Shown: piece after piece, positions 23,395-32,034 of the stretch
How positions within the stretch are numbered: position 1 is the first letter of the stretch
How the letters are laid out: every line of letters begins with the position of its first letter
NCBI GenBank assembly: GCA_002343775.1
Contig: DDSH01000028.1
Span: 125,731 to 189,730, forward strand
Reading direction: 5' to 3'
DNA: 64,000 bases
From: Anaerolineales bacterium UBA2395
Lineage (GTDB): Bacteria; Chloroflexota; Anaerolineae; Anaerolineales; Villigracilaceae
Notes under the pieces: generated by a model
What the model was told of the DNA's origin: nothing
The model's input: the letters and a program-made list of their open reading frames with translations, nothing else
The model's database searches: none
Program-made: the position numbers and the translations under genes

Positions 23395-24285
23395 ATGAGC
23401 GTGGAGACCTCAAACCGCGTATGGAAGCAAAGCGGCAAAGGCGGGACGCTATTGCTGTTGCTGCTGGCATTGGCGGACTGGTCCGATGACTGGGGCTATT
23501 GCCATCCGAGCATCGAACAGATGGCGGTCAAGTGCCGGCAGACCGAACGCAATATCTTGAACCTGATCGCGGACCTGGAGAAGTCCAGCGAGCTGCGCCG
23601 ACTGGCACGCGGAAAAGGTGGCAGGGGTAAGGGCAGTGGATCGGTTTATCAGGTCATCACCGGAATGAACCAGGTGGAGATCACTGCCAGTGAACAGTCG
23701 TCACCCTTGGCGCGTGAGACGTTGGCAAAACTGGCAAGCGGAGAAGTCGCTCCCCCATCTGTGCAAAGACCGCATTCAGAAACAGGTGAAAAGATTTCAC
23801 CTGAAAAACAGAGTCCCGATTTTTCACCCGTTTCCATAGTGCGCTTAAATGAATTAATTAACGTCAGTGACTCTACTCCTCCTCCTTCCCGCAGAACACA
23901 GAAACTTGAACCATCTCCGGAAGAACGTGCGGAAGCTTTGTATCGGTTAGTGCGCCCCGGTCACTTGACCTTGCCGAATTCCGAACAGCGGACGGTGGCA
24001 TTGCATGTCTTGGGCATGTACCTCCAACGCTATGAATCGCCTCAAGCGGCAGCGCAAGCCTTGAAGCCATTCGCCGCCGAAGCCGACGCGCGCGGGATCC
24101 GTCCCACCAATTTGTGCTGGTTGTCCGAATGGGCGGCGGTCGGACAAATCCCCAAACAGCGCAATAGATCTCGAGGCAACACACAGCCGGTGCCGAGCAC
24201 GGAGCCGGCTGTGGATTACGAGGCGATCCGCCAACGGATGGAAACGGAACTCCCAACCTTGATCGAAAGGAAAGATGACGCATGA
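23395..24285 (+). CDS. Helix-turn-helix replication-initiation-type protein
   Basis: 296 aa from the ATG at 23395 (GGAGG upstream). The N-terminal 100 residues form a HTH_36-like winged helix (GTLLLLLLALADWSDDWGYC, HPSIEQMAVKCRQTERNILN), the domain commonly found in plasmid and phage replication initiators and DnaD-like proteins. A long Pro/Ser linker follows, then a helical C-terminal segment. It overlaps the DnaC-like gene by 4 bp. The pairing of initiator and helicase loader next to iterons supports a replication role for an integrated plasmid. The precise initiator class is not recognised. Confidence 0.7.
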   Translation: MSVETSNRVWKQSGKGGTLLLLLLALADWSDDWGYCHPSIEQMAVKCRQTERNILNLIADLEKSSELRRLARGKGGRGKGSGSVYQVITGMNQVEITASEQSSPLARETLAKLASGEVAPPSVQRPHSETGEKISPEKQSPDFSPVSIVRLNELINVSDSTPPPSRRTQKLEPSPEERAEALYRLVRPGHLTLPNSEQRTVALHVLGMYLQRYESPQAAAQALKPFAAEADARGIRPTNLCWLSEWAAVGQIPKQRNRSRGNTQPVPSTEPAVDYEAIRQRMETELPTLIERKDDA

Positions 24286-25103
24286 ACCATATCTCAGACC
24301 TTACTCCGGAGGGCATTCAGAATGCCGGCAAGGACGGACCTGTTCCGCAACCAATCCCGCACGGGGATTGTTCCCCAGACTGCCCGGAATGCGGCGGGAT
24401 CGGATATATCCGCTATGAAGTGCCAATCGGGCATCCAAAGTTCGGCAAGGTGGAGCGTTGCCGCTATGCCCAGTCACATAACATTGCTGCGTATCTGCGT
24501 TCTGGAAACATTGATCCACGCATCGGGTTGACCGCCGACGAGGTCCGCCAATTGAACTGGGACCTGGTACGCAAGGGAGTCAATCAGGCAGACCAGGCTT
24601 GCACAACCACACGCAAAGCCTTTGAAGAGGGACATGGATTGGTGTTTCTCTATGGTGGGTTTGGACAGGGCAAGAGCCTGATCTTGAAGATCGCCGTGGC
24701 AACAGCAGTGCGAGCCGGCAAGCGGGCGGCATATGCCAACCTGGCTGGTGTACTGGACGATATCCGCAGCGCCTATGATGAACGCGAGAACAAGATGACC
24801 GAACTGGTTCGGCGCATGGAATGGTGGACATCCCTGGATGTGCTTGCCATCGATGAGTTGGACAAAGTCGGGCAAACGGATTGGGCGAAGGAACGAATTT
24901 TCCAACTGTTGGATCTCCTCTACCAGCGTGCCGTCCGGCAGGAAGCACTGACAATTATCGCTGCCAACTACCAGAGCACGGATGAACTCTCCGGCTACTT
25001 AAAAAGCCGCATCGAGGACAATCGCTTTGCCGGCAATGGGTATTTGATTCACCTCGAAGGCGCGGATGGGCGCAAGAGCATGCCCAGGAACTGGAAGTAT
25101 TAG
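24282..25103 (+). CDS. DnaC/DnaI-like AAA+ helicase loader with N-terminal zinc finger
   Basis: 273 aa. A zinc-finger-like N-terminus (CSPDCPECGGIGYIRY and a later VERCRY) as in DnaI is followed by an AAA+ core with Walker A YGGFGQGKS (near residue 130) and Walker B LDVLAIDELDKVG. A Sensor-1-like segment is IIAANYQST, with an arginine-containing SRIEDNR stretch. It probably loads the host replicative helicase at the element's origin. It is translationally coupled to the upstream initiator-like gene. Confidence 0.85.
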   Translation: MNHISDLTPEGIQNAGKDGPVPQPIPHGDCSPDCPECGGIGYIRYEVPIGHPKFGKVERCRYAQSHNIAAYLRSGNIDPRIGLTADEVRQLNWDLVRKGVNQADQACTTTRKAFEEGHGLVFLYGGFGQGKSLILKIAVATAVRAGKRAAYANLAGVLDDIRSAYDERENKMTELVRRMEWWTSLDVLAIDELDKVGQTDWAKERIFQLLDLLYQRAVRQEALTIIAANYQSTDELSGYLKSRIEDNRFAGNGYLIHLEGADGRKSMPRNWKY

Positions 25104-25106
25104 CGA

Positions 25107-26363
25107 ATGGATATACTCTCCAGCCCTCCGTTGGAATGGTCGCCCATCTACCCGATGAACAGAAAGGATGTGGTGTTGGATGTTTTCAAGCACTACATTT
25201 CATACAAAGATGGATTACCGCCCTATGCCCTGGTGCGGATCATCGACATGATCTGCAACCGTTTGATCAAAGCCCGTAAATATCCGGCTCTATGGGTGTC
25301 GGTGGATGCGCCCGGCGATTGGTATGTTGTGGAAGTCAAACGGTTTGTCAAGAAAAAAATTCCGATGACCGTTCAGCCTGCATGGAAAACCACTGTGATT
25401 GAGTGGAATTTCTCTGAGCACATCGAACCAACCTATCTTCGAGAGGGCGATTTGCCCATCTTAGCGCCACGTTTTGATCCCGCGGATCATGGCATCAAAG
25501 AATCAGCGTTGCGTGCCTTGAAAATCATGGCAAGGCTCAAGACAGCCTACAGACCTGAAATCGCTTCGCTGGCAGGTTTCAGCGAGAGTCATGTTCGGAA
25601 TCTTTTAAAGCAACTTCAGGCGGAGAATCTGATCGAGCGCCGAAAGATCGGCAAATACGAAGGATATGCTATCCGCACGAAGGGACTGAGGCTGGCACAT
25701 CGTTCGTGGAATATCCCCAAAGGCGTTCATTTCTCAAAATATCGCGGGGAATTCCGATATGCCGGCGAGCGTCACCGTCGTGTATCGCGCAGATGGCGGG
25801 CATGGCTGGAGACAGCGTATCCGAATATTGAAGTTTTAGAAAGTTGGACTGAAGTGCCACTCTTTTATGGTATTCCCGATGCTTTGGTATGGGGGCGTAA
25901 GGGCGAGCACGAAATCCTTTTCTGGCTGGAAGTGGACAGCGGGCATAGTTCCCAAAAAGTGATGAGTCGCAATTACTTTCTCCGACTTCAAAATGCGTAT
26001 CAACATGCAAACCGATTGGGAATCTCAATTGTCTTTTGTATTATGGGTCCGCCTTGGGCTGTGAAGGCATTTTCATGGCACATTCCACCCTTACCTCCCA
26101 ACATGGCTGTGATCGGACAGGACTGGCGGGCGTTTGGGAAACTACCTTTTTACGAGACTGGCAGATGGTTTTCTGGAATCGAGGACCGAAAAAAATATCC
26201 GACCGAAAACACCCTCCCCTTTGATCCCAATCAATATCCACCCAAGCCAAAGAAGGAGATAAAGGGAACGCCAGCCAATCTGAAATCCACAAAGCCCAAG
26301 TATTCCAAGGGATTTGATGATGCCGACTGGTGGTATCGAAGCAGTTCAGAACGGGAAGAGTGA
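25107..26363 (+). CDS. Replic_Relax-like winged-helix / PD-(D/E)xK protein
   Basis: 418 aa. Residues about 145-195 form a winged helix (LKIMARLKTAYRPEIASLAG, FSESHVRNLLKQLQAENLIE). The second half has a restriction-nuclease-like pattern PDALVW...EILFWLEVDSG, as in replication-relaxation proteins of plasmids and integrative elements. A Lys-rich C-terminal tail follows (PPKPKKEIKG). The start lies 3 bp after the DnaC-like stop. In related elements such proteins help plasmid replication or relaxation of supercoils. It is the last gene of the plasmid-like module. Confidence 0.65.
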   Translation: MDILSSPPLEWSPIYPMNRKDVVLDVFKHYISYKDGLPPYALVRIIDMICNRLIKARKYPALWVSVDAPGDWYVVEVKRFVKKKIPMTVQPAWKTTVIEWNFSEHIEPTYLREGDLPILAPRFDPADHGIKESALRALKIMARLKTAYRPEIASLAGFSESHVRNLLKQLQAENLIERRKIGKYEGYAIRTKGLRLAHRSWNIPKGVHFSKYRGEFRYAGERHRRVSRRWRAWLETAYPNIEVLESWTEVPLFYGIPDALVWGRKGEHEILFWLEVDSGHSSQKVMSRNYFLRLQNAYQHANRLGISIVFCIMGPPWAVKAFSWHIPPLPPNMAVIGQDWRAFGKLPFYETGRWFSGIEDRKKYPTENTLPFDPNQYPPKPKKEIKGTPANLKSTKPKYSKGFDDADWWYRSSSEREE

Positions 26364-26426
26364 TGCACTGATGAAAGTGGCGTGACGGGGGTGCAGTGAA
26401 AATGGCAAAGATTCTGTCTTTGCGAC

Positions 26427-26741
26427 CTACTCCCTACCGCATCGCATTTTGATCTTTTTCTCGATTTTTTCGTAATCGCCTAAATATGCCAGCATGAGGC
26501 TTTTCCAGAGTTTGCCGTGGTTGGGGACGTTGAAATGCAATAATTCATGGACAATAACGTAATCGCCGATTTTTTTGCTCATGGTGAGCAATTCGGTATT
26601 GAAGATCAGTAGCTGACTTTTCTTTGTGTAAGATGCCCACTTGTTTTTCATGGGGCGGATCGAGATTGTCTTGACCTCAATATCAAGTTTTTGTGCCCAT
26701 TCATAGACGCGGGCTTTGAAGGCTTCCTTGGTCAATGCCAT
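26427..26741 (-). CDS. YgjP/DUF45-like zinc metallopeptidase
   Basis: 104 aa, a compact version of the WLM/SprT-like YgjP family. The metal-binding signature HELLH (in VIVHELLHFNVPNHGKLW) is intact, preceded by the family-typical NKWASYTKKSQLLIFNTELL. Single-domain YgjP proteins are frequently found beside type I restriction genes, where they may process or regulate the HsdR complex. It starts 2 nt after the hsdR stop in the same operon. Confidence 0.85.
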   Translation of the reverse strand: MALTKEAFKARVYEWAQKLDIEVKTISIRPMKNKWASYTKKSQLLIFNTELLTMSKKIGDYVIVHELLHFNVPNHGKLWKSLMLAYLGDYEKIEKKIKMRCGRE

Positions 26742-26742
26742 C

Positions 26743-29649
26743 TTACTTGCCCTGTGACTTCAACAGTGCGACCAGAAGTTCCTCAACCAGAGAAACCACC
26801 TTATCCTCATCGTCTTCTTGGCGATACAGGGCGAAGGTGATCAATTTCCGAACTTCGCGCAGTTCTTTGTCACTAGCTGCCCAGTTGGGATGCTCAAGAA
26901 AAGCGGTCTTGATTCTAGCGCTGGCATCGTCAGGGTCGGACAAGCCTGCATCGCGTAGTGTGGAATAAACAAAGTAGGTCATGCTATCCATATTTTTGGC
27001 GGCTTGTTCGCGTTTTCGGCGCTCGTTTGCCTCGATAATACTGGATAGGTCTTTTATGGCGTCGGCAGTACCTTTCTGACGGTCTTCAAAGCTATCCTGC
27101 ACGGCTTTGGCTCGTTCTGCCATGCCGACCAAAAATGGATCGTCACTGGCGTCCTCCGCAGCTTTGGCGATGCTTTTTACAAGGTTGATGACCTTGATGT
27201 TGTAGTCACCTTGTTTCTCTTGAATCAGTTTCAACGTTTCAGGGTTGATCTCGACAAACTGCGTGACCGAATCGATCTTCTCGGTATCAATATGCTCCTG
27301 CACCAGTGCGTTGGTCTTTCGCAAAAATTCCCTGTCAGGCTGCACTTGTTTAGCATAGGCTTTGCGGACAACGGCATAAATACCCGAAAGCGTAGCAAAC
27401 CGCTCAAGATACGGACGCAAGAACTTGTCGGGCGAAATGATCTCGTAGAGCATTTCCAGTTCTTTGTAGAACTTGAAAAAGGTCTTTCGACGTTCCTTAT
27501 CGCGGAAATGTTCGATCAGGCTATCCACATCTTTGTCATCAAAGTTGCGGGTGATAAGGGAGAGGTATGCCGCCGCCTGACTTTCCATTTTTTGCTTGAA
27601 TAAGGATTTTAGGAGGGCAAGGTCTTTGATAACAGCATTGACTTCGTCGCTGTCGAAGGACAGGGCTTTTTCCAGTTTGTCAAAGATACCGACAAAGTCC
27701 AGCACAAAGCCGTGCGGTTTGACCATTTCCTGTGATTCGTTTTCATAGGGGCGATTGACGCGGGCGATGGCTTGCAAGAGCGTATGATCGCGCATGGGCT
27801 TATCGAGATACATGGCGTAGAGAATCGGCGCATCGAAGCCAGTCAACAATTTTTCTGTGACAATCAAAATCTTTGGATACTCACCATAGCGTTGGAAGTT
27901 CTTACGAATCTCCTTTTCTTTCTTCTCGTCAATGTGATGTTTCTTGAGCAACTCGCTATCGTTGTTGTTACCTGTGTACACAACTTCGGAGTATTCAGGC
28001 GGCAGGATTTCATCCAGCGCTTTTTTGTAGTGGGCGCAGGCTTCACGATCCACACCGACCAGGAAGGCTTTATATCCAAGCGGCTCGACGTTTTCACGGT
28101 AATGGTCGGCAACGTATCGTGCCACCTTCTTGATGCGCGCCTTGCCTTTGAGGAAGTTCTTGATGTTGACGGCGCGATCCAGAATCTTGTTGAGTTCTTC
28201 AATGTCGGAGATGCCTTCAGTCTGTGCGTTGGCGAAGAATTCCTTGTCCATCGTCTCGGCAGGGACGAGCATGGCATTGGGCGCAAGGTTGTAAAATAAC
28301 GGCAGGGTGGTTCCGTCTTCGATGCTTTCTTTGATGGAATATTTGTGCAAATAGCCCTGAGGGGCGTCATCCACGCCGAAGGTCTTAAACGTACCCTGAC
28401 CATAAACGGTGCGGTCTATGGGCGTGCCCGTAAAGCCGAGATACGTCGCATTCGGGAGAGCCGCCATCAGATAGTTGCCCAAATCCCCTCCCGTGGTGCG
28501 ATGCGCTTCATCCACGAGGACGTAAAGGTTCGAGCGTGGATTCAAATCGGGGGGCATGTCGCGAAATTTGTGAATCGTCGAAACGATGATGCCGCGGTAA
28601 TCATCGCGAAGCAGTTGATTGAGGCGGGCAATGCTATTGGCAGGTTCCATATTTTCCATGCCAAGCGAGGCGAGGTTCTTCATCAACTGGTCTTCGAGTT
28701 CGTTGCGATCTACAAGCAGCAGGATGGTGGGCTTTTCAGACTCAGGCGCTTTGAAAAGCAGTTCGGCGGTTTTGAGCATGGTGAAAGTTTTGCCGCTGCC
28801 CTGCGTGTGCCAGATCAGCCCGCGCCGTTTGGTGGAGTGATGCGCCCTTGCGACGGAGTGTTCGATGGCGTGGGTCTGATGTTGTTGCAGGATGTATTTG
28901 TTGAGTTCTTCATCTTTTTCGGCAAAGACGATGTAATCTTTCAGGAGTTTCAAGATGCGCGGAATCTCGAAGAAACTCTTGACCTTCGCTTCCAGTTGAC
29001 CGATCTGGTCATGCTTCCAGTGGAAGATGTTGCGTTTGACGGTGTTCCACGTGCCGCCATAATCGAAGCCGAGCGCATCGGTGGCAATGAATGCCATTTC
29101 GGGCACGAAATATTCAGGCGTTTCGCTGTGATAGCGGCGGATCTGGTCAATGCCAAGCGCAATGCCTTCATCTTTGCTGGCGTTCTTGCATTCGACCACA
29201 AGGAGCGGGATGCCGTTGATGAGGAAGACCACATCTTCACGATTGCCGAAGCGACCGTTATGCCAGTAAAACTCTTCTGTGACCTCGTACACGTTACGCC
29301 CATGTTCGTAATCAATGAGCATAAGATCGAGTTCACGATTTTCTTCGGCGTGGAAAAATTTACCGCGATTGCGTACGTGTTCGAGAAACTCACGATTGCC
29401 GTGAATATCGGTGTGGATGCGGTTGAGTTTGCCCGTCAGCGCGCCCACAGGCTCGTTGTAAAGCGGATTGAATTCCACCACCTTCTGGTGGAGCAGGTTA
29501 TCAAAGTAAAGTGACTTGGGCTTTTCGCCAGGCGCGCTCACACCCCGCCTTCGGTCTGCTTCGGCGCGAGGGACATACACCCAGCCGATATCTTGGGCAT
29601 ACTGAAGAATGCGGGCTTGTACGGTTTTGTGTTCGCCTGGCTTTGGCAT
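26743..29649 (-). CDS. hsdR: Type I restriction enzyme, R (motor/nuclease) subunit
   Basis: 968 aa. The N-terminal PD-(D/E)xK nuclease motif is D139 plus ECK near residues 153-155 (PLLVVECKNAS). Superfamily 2 motor: Walker A HTQGSGKTFTM at 281-291, DEAH at 380-383, motif III GFTGTP, and motif VI-like LLQAIARVNRPY. The helical C-terminal region for HsdM/HsdS contact is present. HsdR translocates DNA and cleaves unmethylated DNA at a distance. It is separated from hsdM-hsdS by two inserted genes (DUF262 and GxxExxY proteins) but remains in the same orientation. Confidence 0.96.
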   Translation of the reverse strand: MPKPGEHKTVQARILQYAQDIGWVYVPRAEADRRRGVSAPGEKPKSLYFDNLLHQKVVEFNPLYNEPVGALTGKLNRIHTDIHGNREFLEHVRNRGKFFHAEENRELDLMLIDYEHGRNVYEVTEEFYWHNGRFGNREDVVFLINGIPLLVVECKNASKDEGIALGIDQIRRYHSETPEYFVPEMAFIATDALGFDYGGTWNTVKRNIFHWKHDQIGQLEAKVKSFFEIPRILKLLKDYIVFAEKDEELNKYILQQHQTHAIEHSVARAHHSTKRRGLIWHTQGSGKTFTMLKTAELLFKAPESEKPTILLLVDRNELEDQLMKNLASLGMENMEPANSIARLNQLLRDDYRGIIVSTIHKFRDMPPDLNPRSNLYVLVDEAHRTTGGDLGNYLMAALPNATYLGFTGTPIDRTVYGQGTFKTFGVDDAPQGYLHKYSIKESIEDGTTLPLFYNLAPNAMLVPAETMDKEFFANAQTEGISDIEELNKILDRAVNIKNFLKGKARIKKVARYVADHYRENVEPLGYKAFLVGVDREACAHYKKALDEILPPEYSEVVYTGNNNDSELLKKHHIDEKKEKEIRKNFQRYGEYPKILIVTEKLLTGFDAPILYAMYLDKPMRDHTLLQAIARVNRPYENESQEMVKPHGFVLDFVGIFDKLEKALSFDSDEVNAVIKDLALLKSLFKQKMESQAAAYLSLITRNFDDKDVDSLIEHFRDKERRKTFFKFYKELEMLYEIISPDKFLRPYLERFATLSGIYAVVRKAYAKQVQPDREFLRKTNALVQEHIDTEKIDSVTQFVEINPETLKLIQEKQGDYNIKVINLVKSIAKAAEDASDDPFLVGMAERAKAVQDSFEDRQKGTADAIKDLSSIIEANERRKREQAAKNMDSMTYFVYSTLRDAGLSDPDDASARIKTAFLEHPNWAASDKELREVRKLITFALYRQEDDEDKVVSLVEELLVALLKSQGK

Positions 29650-29718
29650 GGTTAAACCCTTTGTCTTAACCGCGGATTACTGCTGATTTCCAGATTTCGC
29701 TGATTGATTTCGCAGATG
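29649..29718 (-). repeat. Leader repeat B1 (upstream of hsdR)
   Basis: About 70 bp starting at the hsdR start codon and closely similar to 30098-30170 upstream of the GxxExxY gene. Shared blocks include CCCTTTGTCTT, GATTAC, GCTGATT and ATTTCGCTGATT. See the findings for interpretation. Confidence 0.6.
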
Positions 29719-30099
29719 CTTACTATTGATAACACGACGATATTGCAGGCTTTTTGCGCCAAAGTTCAATAGCAAGCCAATTTCCAGATTATACGCTTCA
29801 AGGTAGTTGATGGCTTGCGCCAGATGGGCATCGTCCAATGCACTGACGGCTTTGATTTCCACCATCACTTTTTCTTCCACAAAAAAGTCCACACGGCGAT
29901 GACCGATCTTGATACCTTTATAGAAAATATCCATTTCATGTTCGCGGCTGGCGTTTAAGCCTTGGTCTTTCATTTCAATATCCAACGCACGTTGATAAAT
30001 GACTTCTTGAAAGCCATTACCAAGCGCAGAGTGAACCTTCATTGCCGCGCCAATGATTTTGCCTGTGAGGTCAGAATGTTTGTATTCTTTCTCGGTCAT
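29677..30099 (-). CDS. GxxExxY protein
   Basis: 140 aa with the family signature GNGFQEVIY (GxxExxY) near residue 27 and a PD-(D/E)xK-like core: RVDFFVEEKVMVEIKAVSAL, giving D and ExK. This small nuclease-fold family is common in environmental bacteria as single copies set in repeat-rich intergenic DNA. Its function is unknown. The gene sits inside the type I restriction operon with near-identical leader sequences on each side, which suggests late insertion or duplication. Confidence 0.9.
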   Translation of the reverse strand: MTEKEYKHSDLTGKIIGAAMKVHSALGNGFQEVIYQRALDIEMKDQGLNASREHEMDIFYKGIKIGHRRVDFFVEEKVMVEIKAVSALDDAHLAQAINYLEAYNLEIGLLLNFGAKSLQYRRVINSKHLRNQSAKSGNQQ

Positions 30100-30170
30100 G
30101 GTTCACCCTTTGTCTTGACCATAGATTACACCGCTGATTACCCAAATTTCGCTGATTTTTCATCTGCGAA
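30098..30170 (-). repeat. Leader repeat B2 (upstream of GxxExxY gene)
   Basis: Counterpart of 29649-29718, beginning at the GxxExxY start codon, with the same orientation and order of blocks and a few small differences. Confidence 0.6.
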
Positions 30171-30213
30171 ATCCAATAATCCGCGTACATCTGCGGTACG
30201 GTTTTGCCTTTGG

Positions 30214-32013
30214 CTACCCCTCGTATAAATCTCTTGCACTGAGTTGATGCCCATCCACGAGCAACTTCAAGGCTTTGATAATCAACTCGGCGCGCTTCCT
30301 TAGGAAAAGATCGAAGTCTTTCTTCATCTTCTCTGCTTTTTCTTTTTCAGACATATCTGCATATCCCCCATTTGCCAATTCTTGAATCGGAATCAGGTGA
30401 GACTGCAAACGTTCTTGAACGATGGCTTCGGTCGTCCATTCATAGCGGTCTTTCAAATATTTCAGCGGGTCTTTGCGACCGATGGAGATATTGGTTTTGT
30501 CGCTGATCAAGGCACAATTCAAAGCCAGAAAACTGTTTATACCCGCCTCTTTCAAAAGAGCATCTGGGAAGACATGATGATACTGGCGTTGATTGATGTT
30601 ATTGAGATCGAGCCGTTCTCCAGTGGAAAAATCCAATGCGCCGAGGCGTGAAGCCACTGCCAGCACTGCCCGCCCGCGGATGGTTGCACGTTTAGACCAT
30701 TCAACCGTCATCAATTCTTCTGCTTCGACAATGGAATATTCGCTAAAGATGGGCACATCTGCTTCGGTAAATTTCTTACCGTCGGGTTTCTTATCACCGC
30801 GAATGATACCGCCCAGTGCCTTGAAGTCGGCGAAGGCGTGGGTGGCTGCGGAGTTTTCGTAGCGGTCGGTGAAAAAGGCATACCACAGGTATTTTTTCAG
30901 GAGGAGTTCGTCGCGCCCTCGTTTATCGCCTGATAAGGGAATATCGGCATACAAAGCGGCAATGACAGCCAGCACCGCATTGGTGGGCAGCCTCTGTTCG
31001 TCGTAAATCCCTTCGCTTTTGAGAAATGCCGCCATGCGATTCAAGCCTGTCGCCATTTTCTCCCATTGTTCCACCATGACGCGCTTATCCATATCCCATG
31101 CACCGCGTTGATTGGGTAAATAGCCCTGCAGCAGGGACGATGTATTGAGTATTTGATCCGAAAGCGGCGCATATCGGGCAACTTCGGGGTGGGCGATCTG
31201 AAGTTCTTCCTCCAAATCATGCAGAGACTTGCCCATGACGTTCTCCACCTCTGCCACGACAATATCATACTGAGAGAGCGGTTTACTGTTCGTGTTCATG
31301 TTGATAAACACATTCAACGCCACAGATTTATCGGTTGTGGAAGGCAGGGACAAATATGGCAGATTGTAATTGGCGACCACAGCGCGCAGGTCTTTGATCT
31401 TATCGCTGACACGCTGCCTGAAATTGAAGAAGTTTTTCAACTCCTCCATGCCACTGCCTTCTTTGGGCTCATACTGGCTGACCGCGTCCTTGATCCAATC
31501 ATCAATTTCGCCTTGAATATCCTCTGGGCGAAGCAACTGCAATGGAATAAAACCACGGTGCAAAGTCTGGGCGGGATCGTCACACCAAATGGGATAACGC
31601 TCACCATTCTTTTTGTAGTAACGCCCCCGCCAATATGCGGACATATCTTCCAGGTCGGTGTCACTGTCAAATTGATCGAATTCTTTGACGTACACATAAT
31701 ATGTTTCCCACTCATAATTATTGTGAAAAACACGCCAAAGGGCGGTTAATCGTTGTTGACCATCCAACAGATGTTCGAGCACACGTCCGTTGGTCTCTGG
31801 CGCAGTGACCAGGTGGCGCGAAATGAACTTCTCCTTATCGCTTACCTCTAAAATCAGGGTAATGCCCAGCGGTAGGTTGCGAATGACGGTTTCGATCAGA
31901 CTGCAAATACGCCAGCGATCCCACGCTTCGAAACGTTGAAATCGCGGCAATTTGATTTCAGCCTGCTGAACTTTCCCGTACCACTCGCTGAGTTTTCTGT
32001 TTCGTGCTTCCAT
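30214..32013 (-). CDS. DUF262 / DUF1524 (GmrSD-like) nuclease
   Basis: 599 aa. The N-terminal DUF262 domain has the nucleotide-handling signature DGQQR at residues 84-88 (in LLDGQQRLTAL) after LPRFQRFEAW. The C-terminal DUF1524 region has an HNH-type signature near residue 490 (QYHHVFPDALL, then NCALISDKTNISIGRKDP). GmrSD-like proteins restrict modified phage DNA in an NTP-dependent way. AGGAGG precedes the ATG. It lies between hsdS and GxxExxY, so the operon combines type I and type IV-like defence against unmodified and modified DNA. Confidence 0.88.
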   Translation of the reverse strand: MEARNRKLSEWYGKVQQAEIKLPRFQRFEAWDRWRICSLIETVIRNLPLGITLILEVSDKEKFISRHLVTAPETNGRVLEHLLDGQQRLTALWRVFHNNYEWETYYVYVKEFDQFDSDTDLEDMSAYWRGRYYKKNGERYPIWCDDPAQTLHRGFIPLQLLRPEDIQGEIDDWIKDAVSQYEPKEGSGMEELKNFFNFRQRVSDKIKDLRAVVANYNLPYLSLPSTTDKSVALNVFINMNTNSKPLSQYDIVVAEVENVMGKSLHDLEEELQIAHPEVARYAPLSDQILNTSSLLQGYLPNQRGAWDMDKRVMVEQWEKMATGLNRMAAFLKSEGIYDEQRLPTNAVLAVIAALYADIPLSGDKRGRDELLLKKYLWYAFFTDRYENSAATHAFADFKALGGIIRGDKKPDGKKFTEADVPIFSEYSIVEAEELMTVEWSKRATIRGRAVLAVASRLGALDFSTGERLDLNNINQRQYHHVFPDALLKEAGINSFLALNCALISDKTNISIGRKDPLKYLKDRYEWTTEAIVQERLQSHLIPIQELANGGYADMSEKEKAEKMKKDFDLFLRKRAELIIKALKLLVDGHQLSARDLYEG

Positions 32014-32034
32014 TCATTCCTCCTGCTTTTGATC

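Larger units (their letters stand above)
20794..26363 (+). mobile_element. Integrated plasmid-like module
   Basis: Six plus-strand genes in tight order: tyrosine recombinase, ParA, tandem-repeat DNA-binding-like protein, helix-turn-helix initiator, DnaC-like loader and Replic_Relax-like protein, with iteron-like repeats in the middle. Gene overlaps and gaps of a few bases indicate one transcription unit. No conjugation genes are in it. It is flanked by hairpins on the left (20669-20699); the right boundary is not visible. Confidence 0.65.

Noticed and set aside
23153..23398. 81-codon frame starting with ATGA overlap after the tandem-repeat protein
   Set aside because: Although coupled by overlap, it consists largely of translated iteron repeats with Cys/Arg-rich composition, and it ends inside the next gene's start. 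The iterons explain it better.
28345..29514. 389-codon open frame on the plus strand
   Set aside because: It lies wholly antisense to hsdR, whose motifs are intact, and its translation has no recognisable domain.
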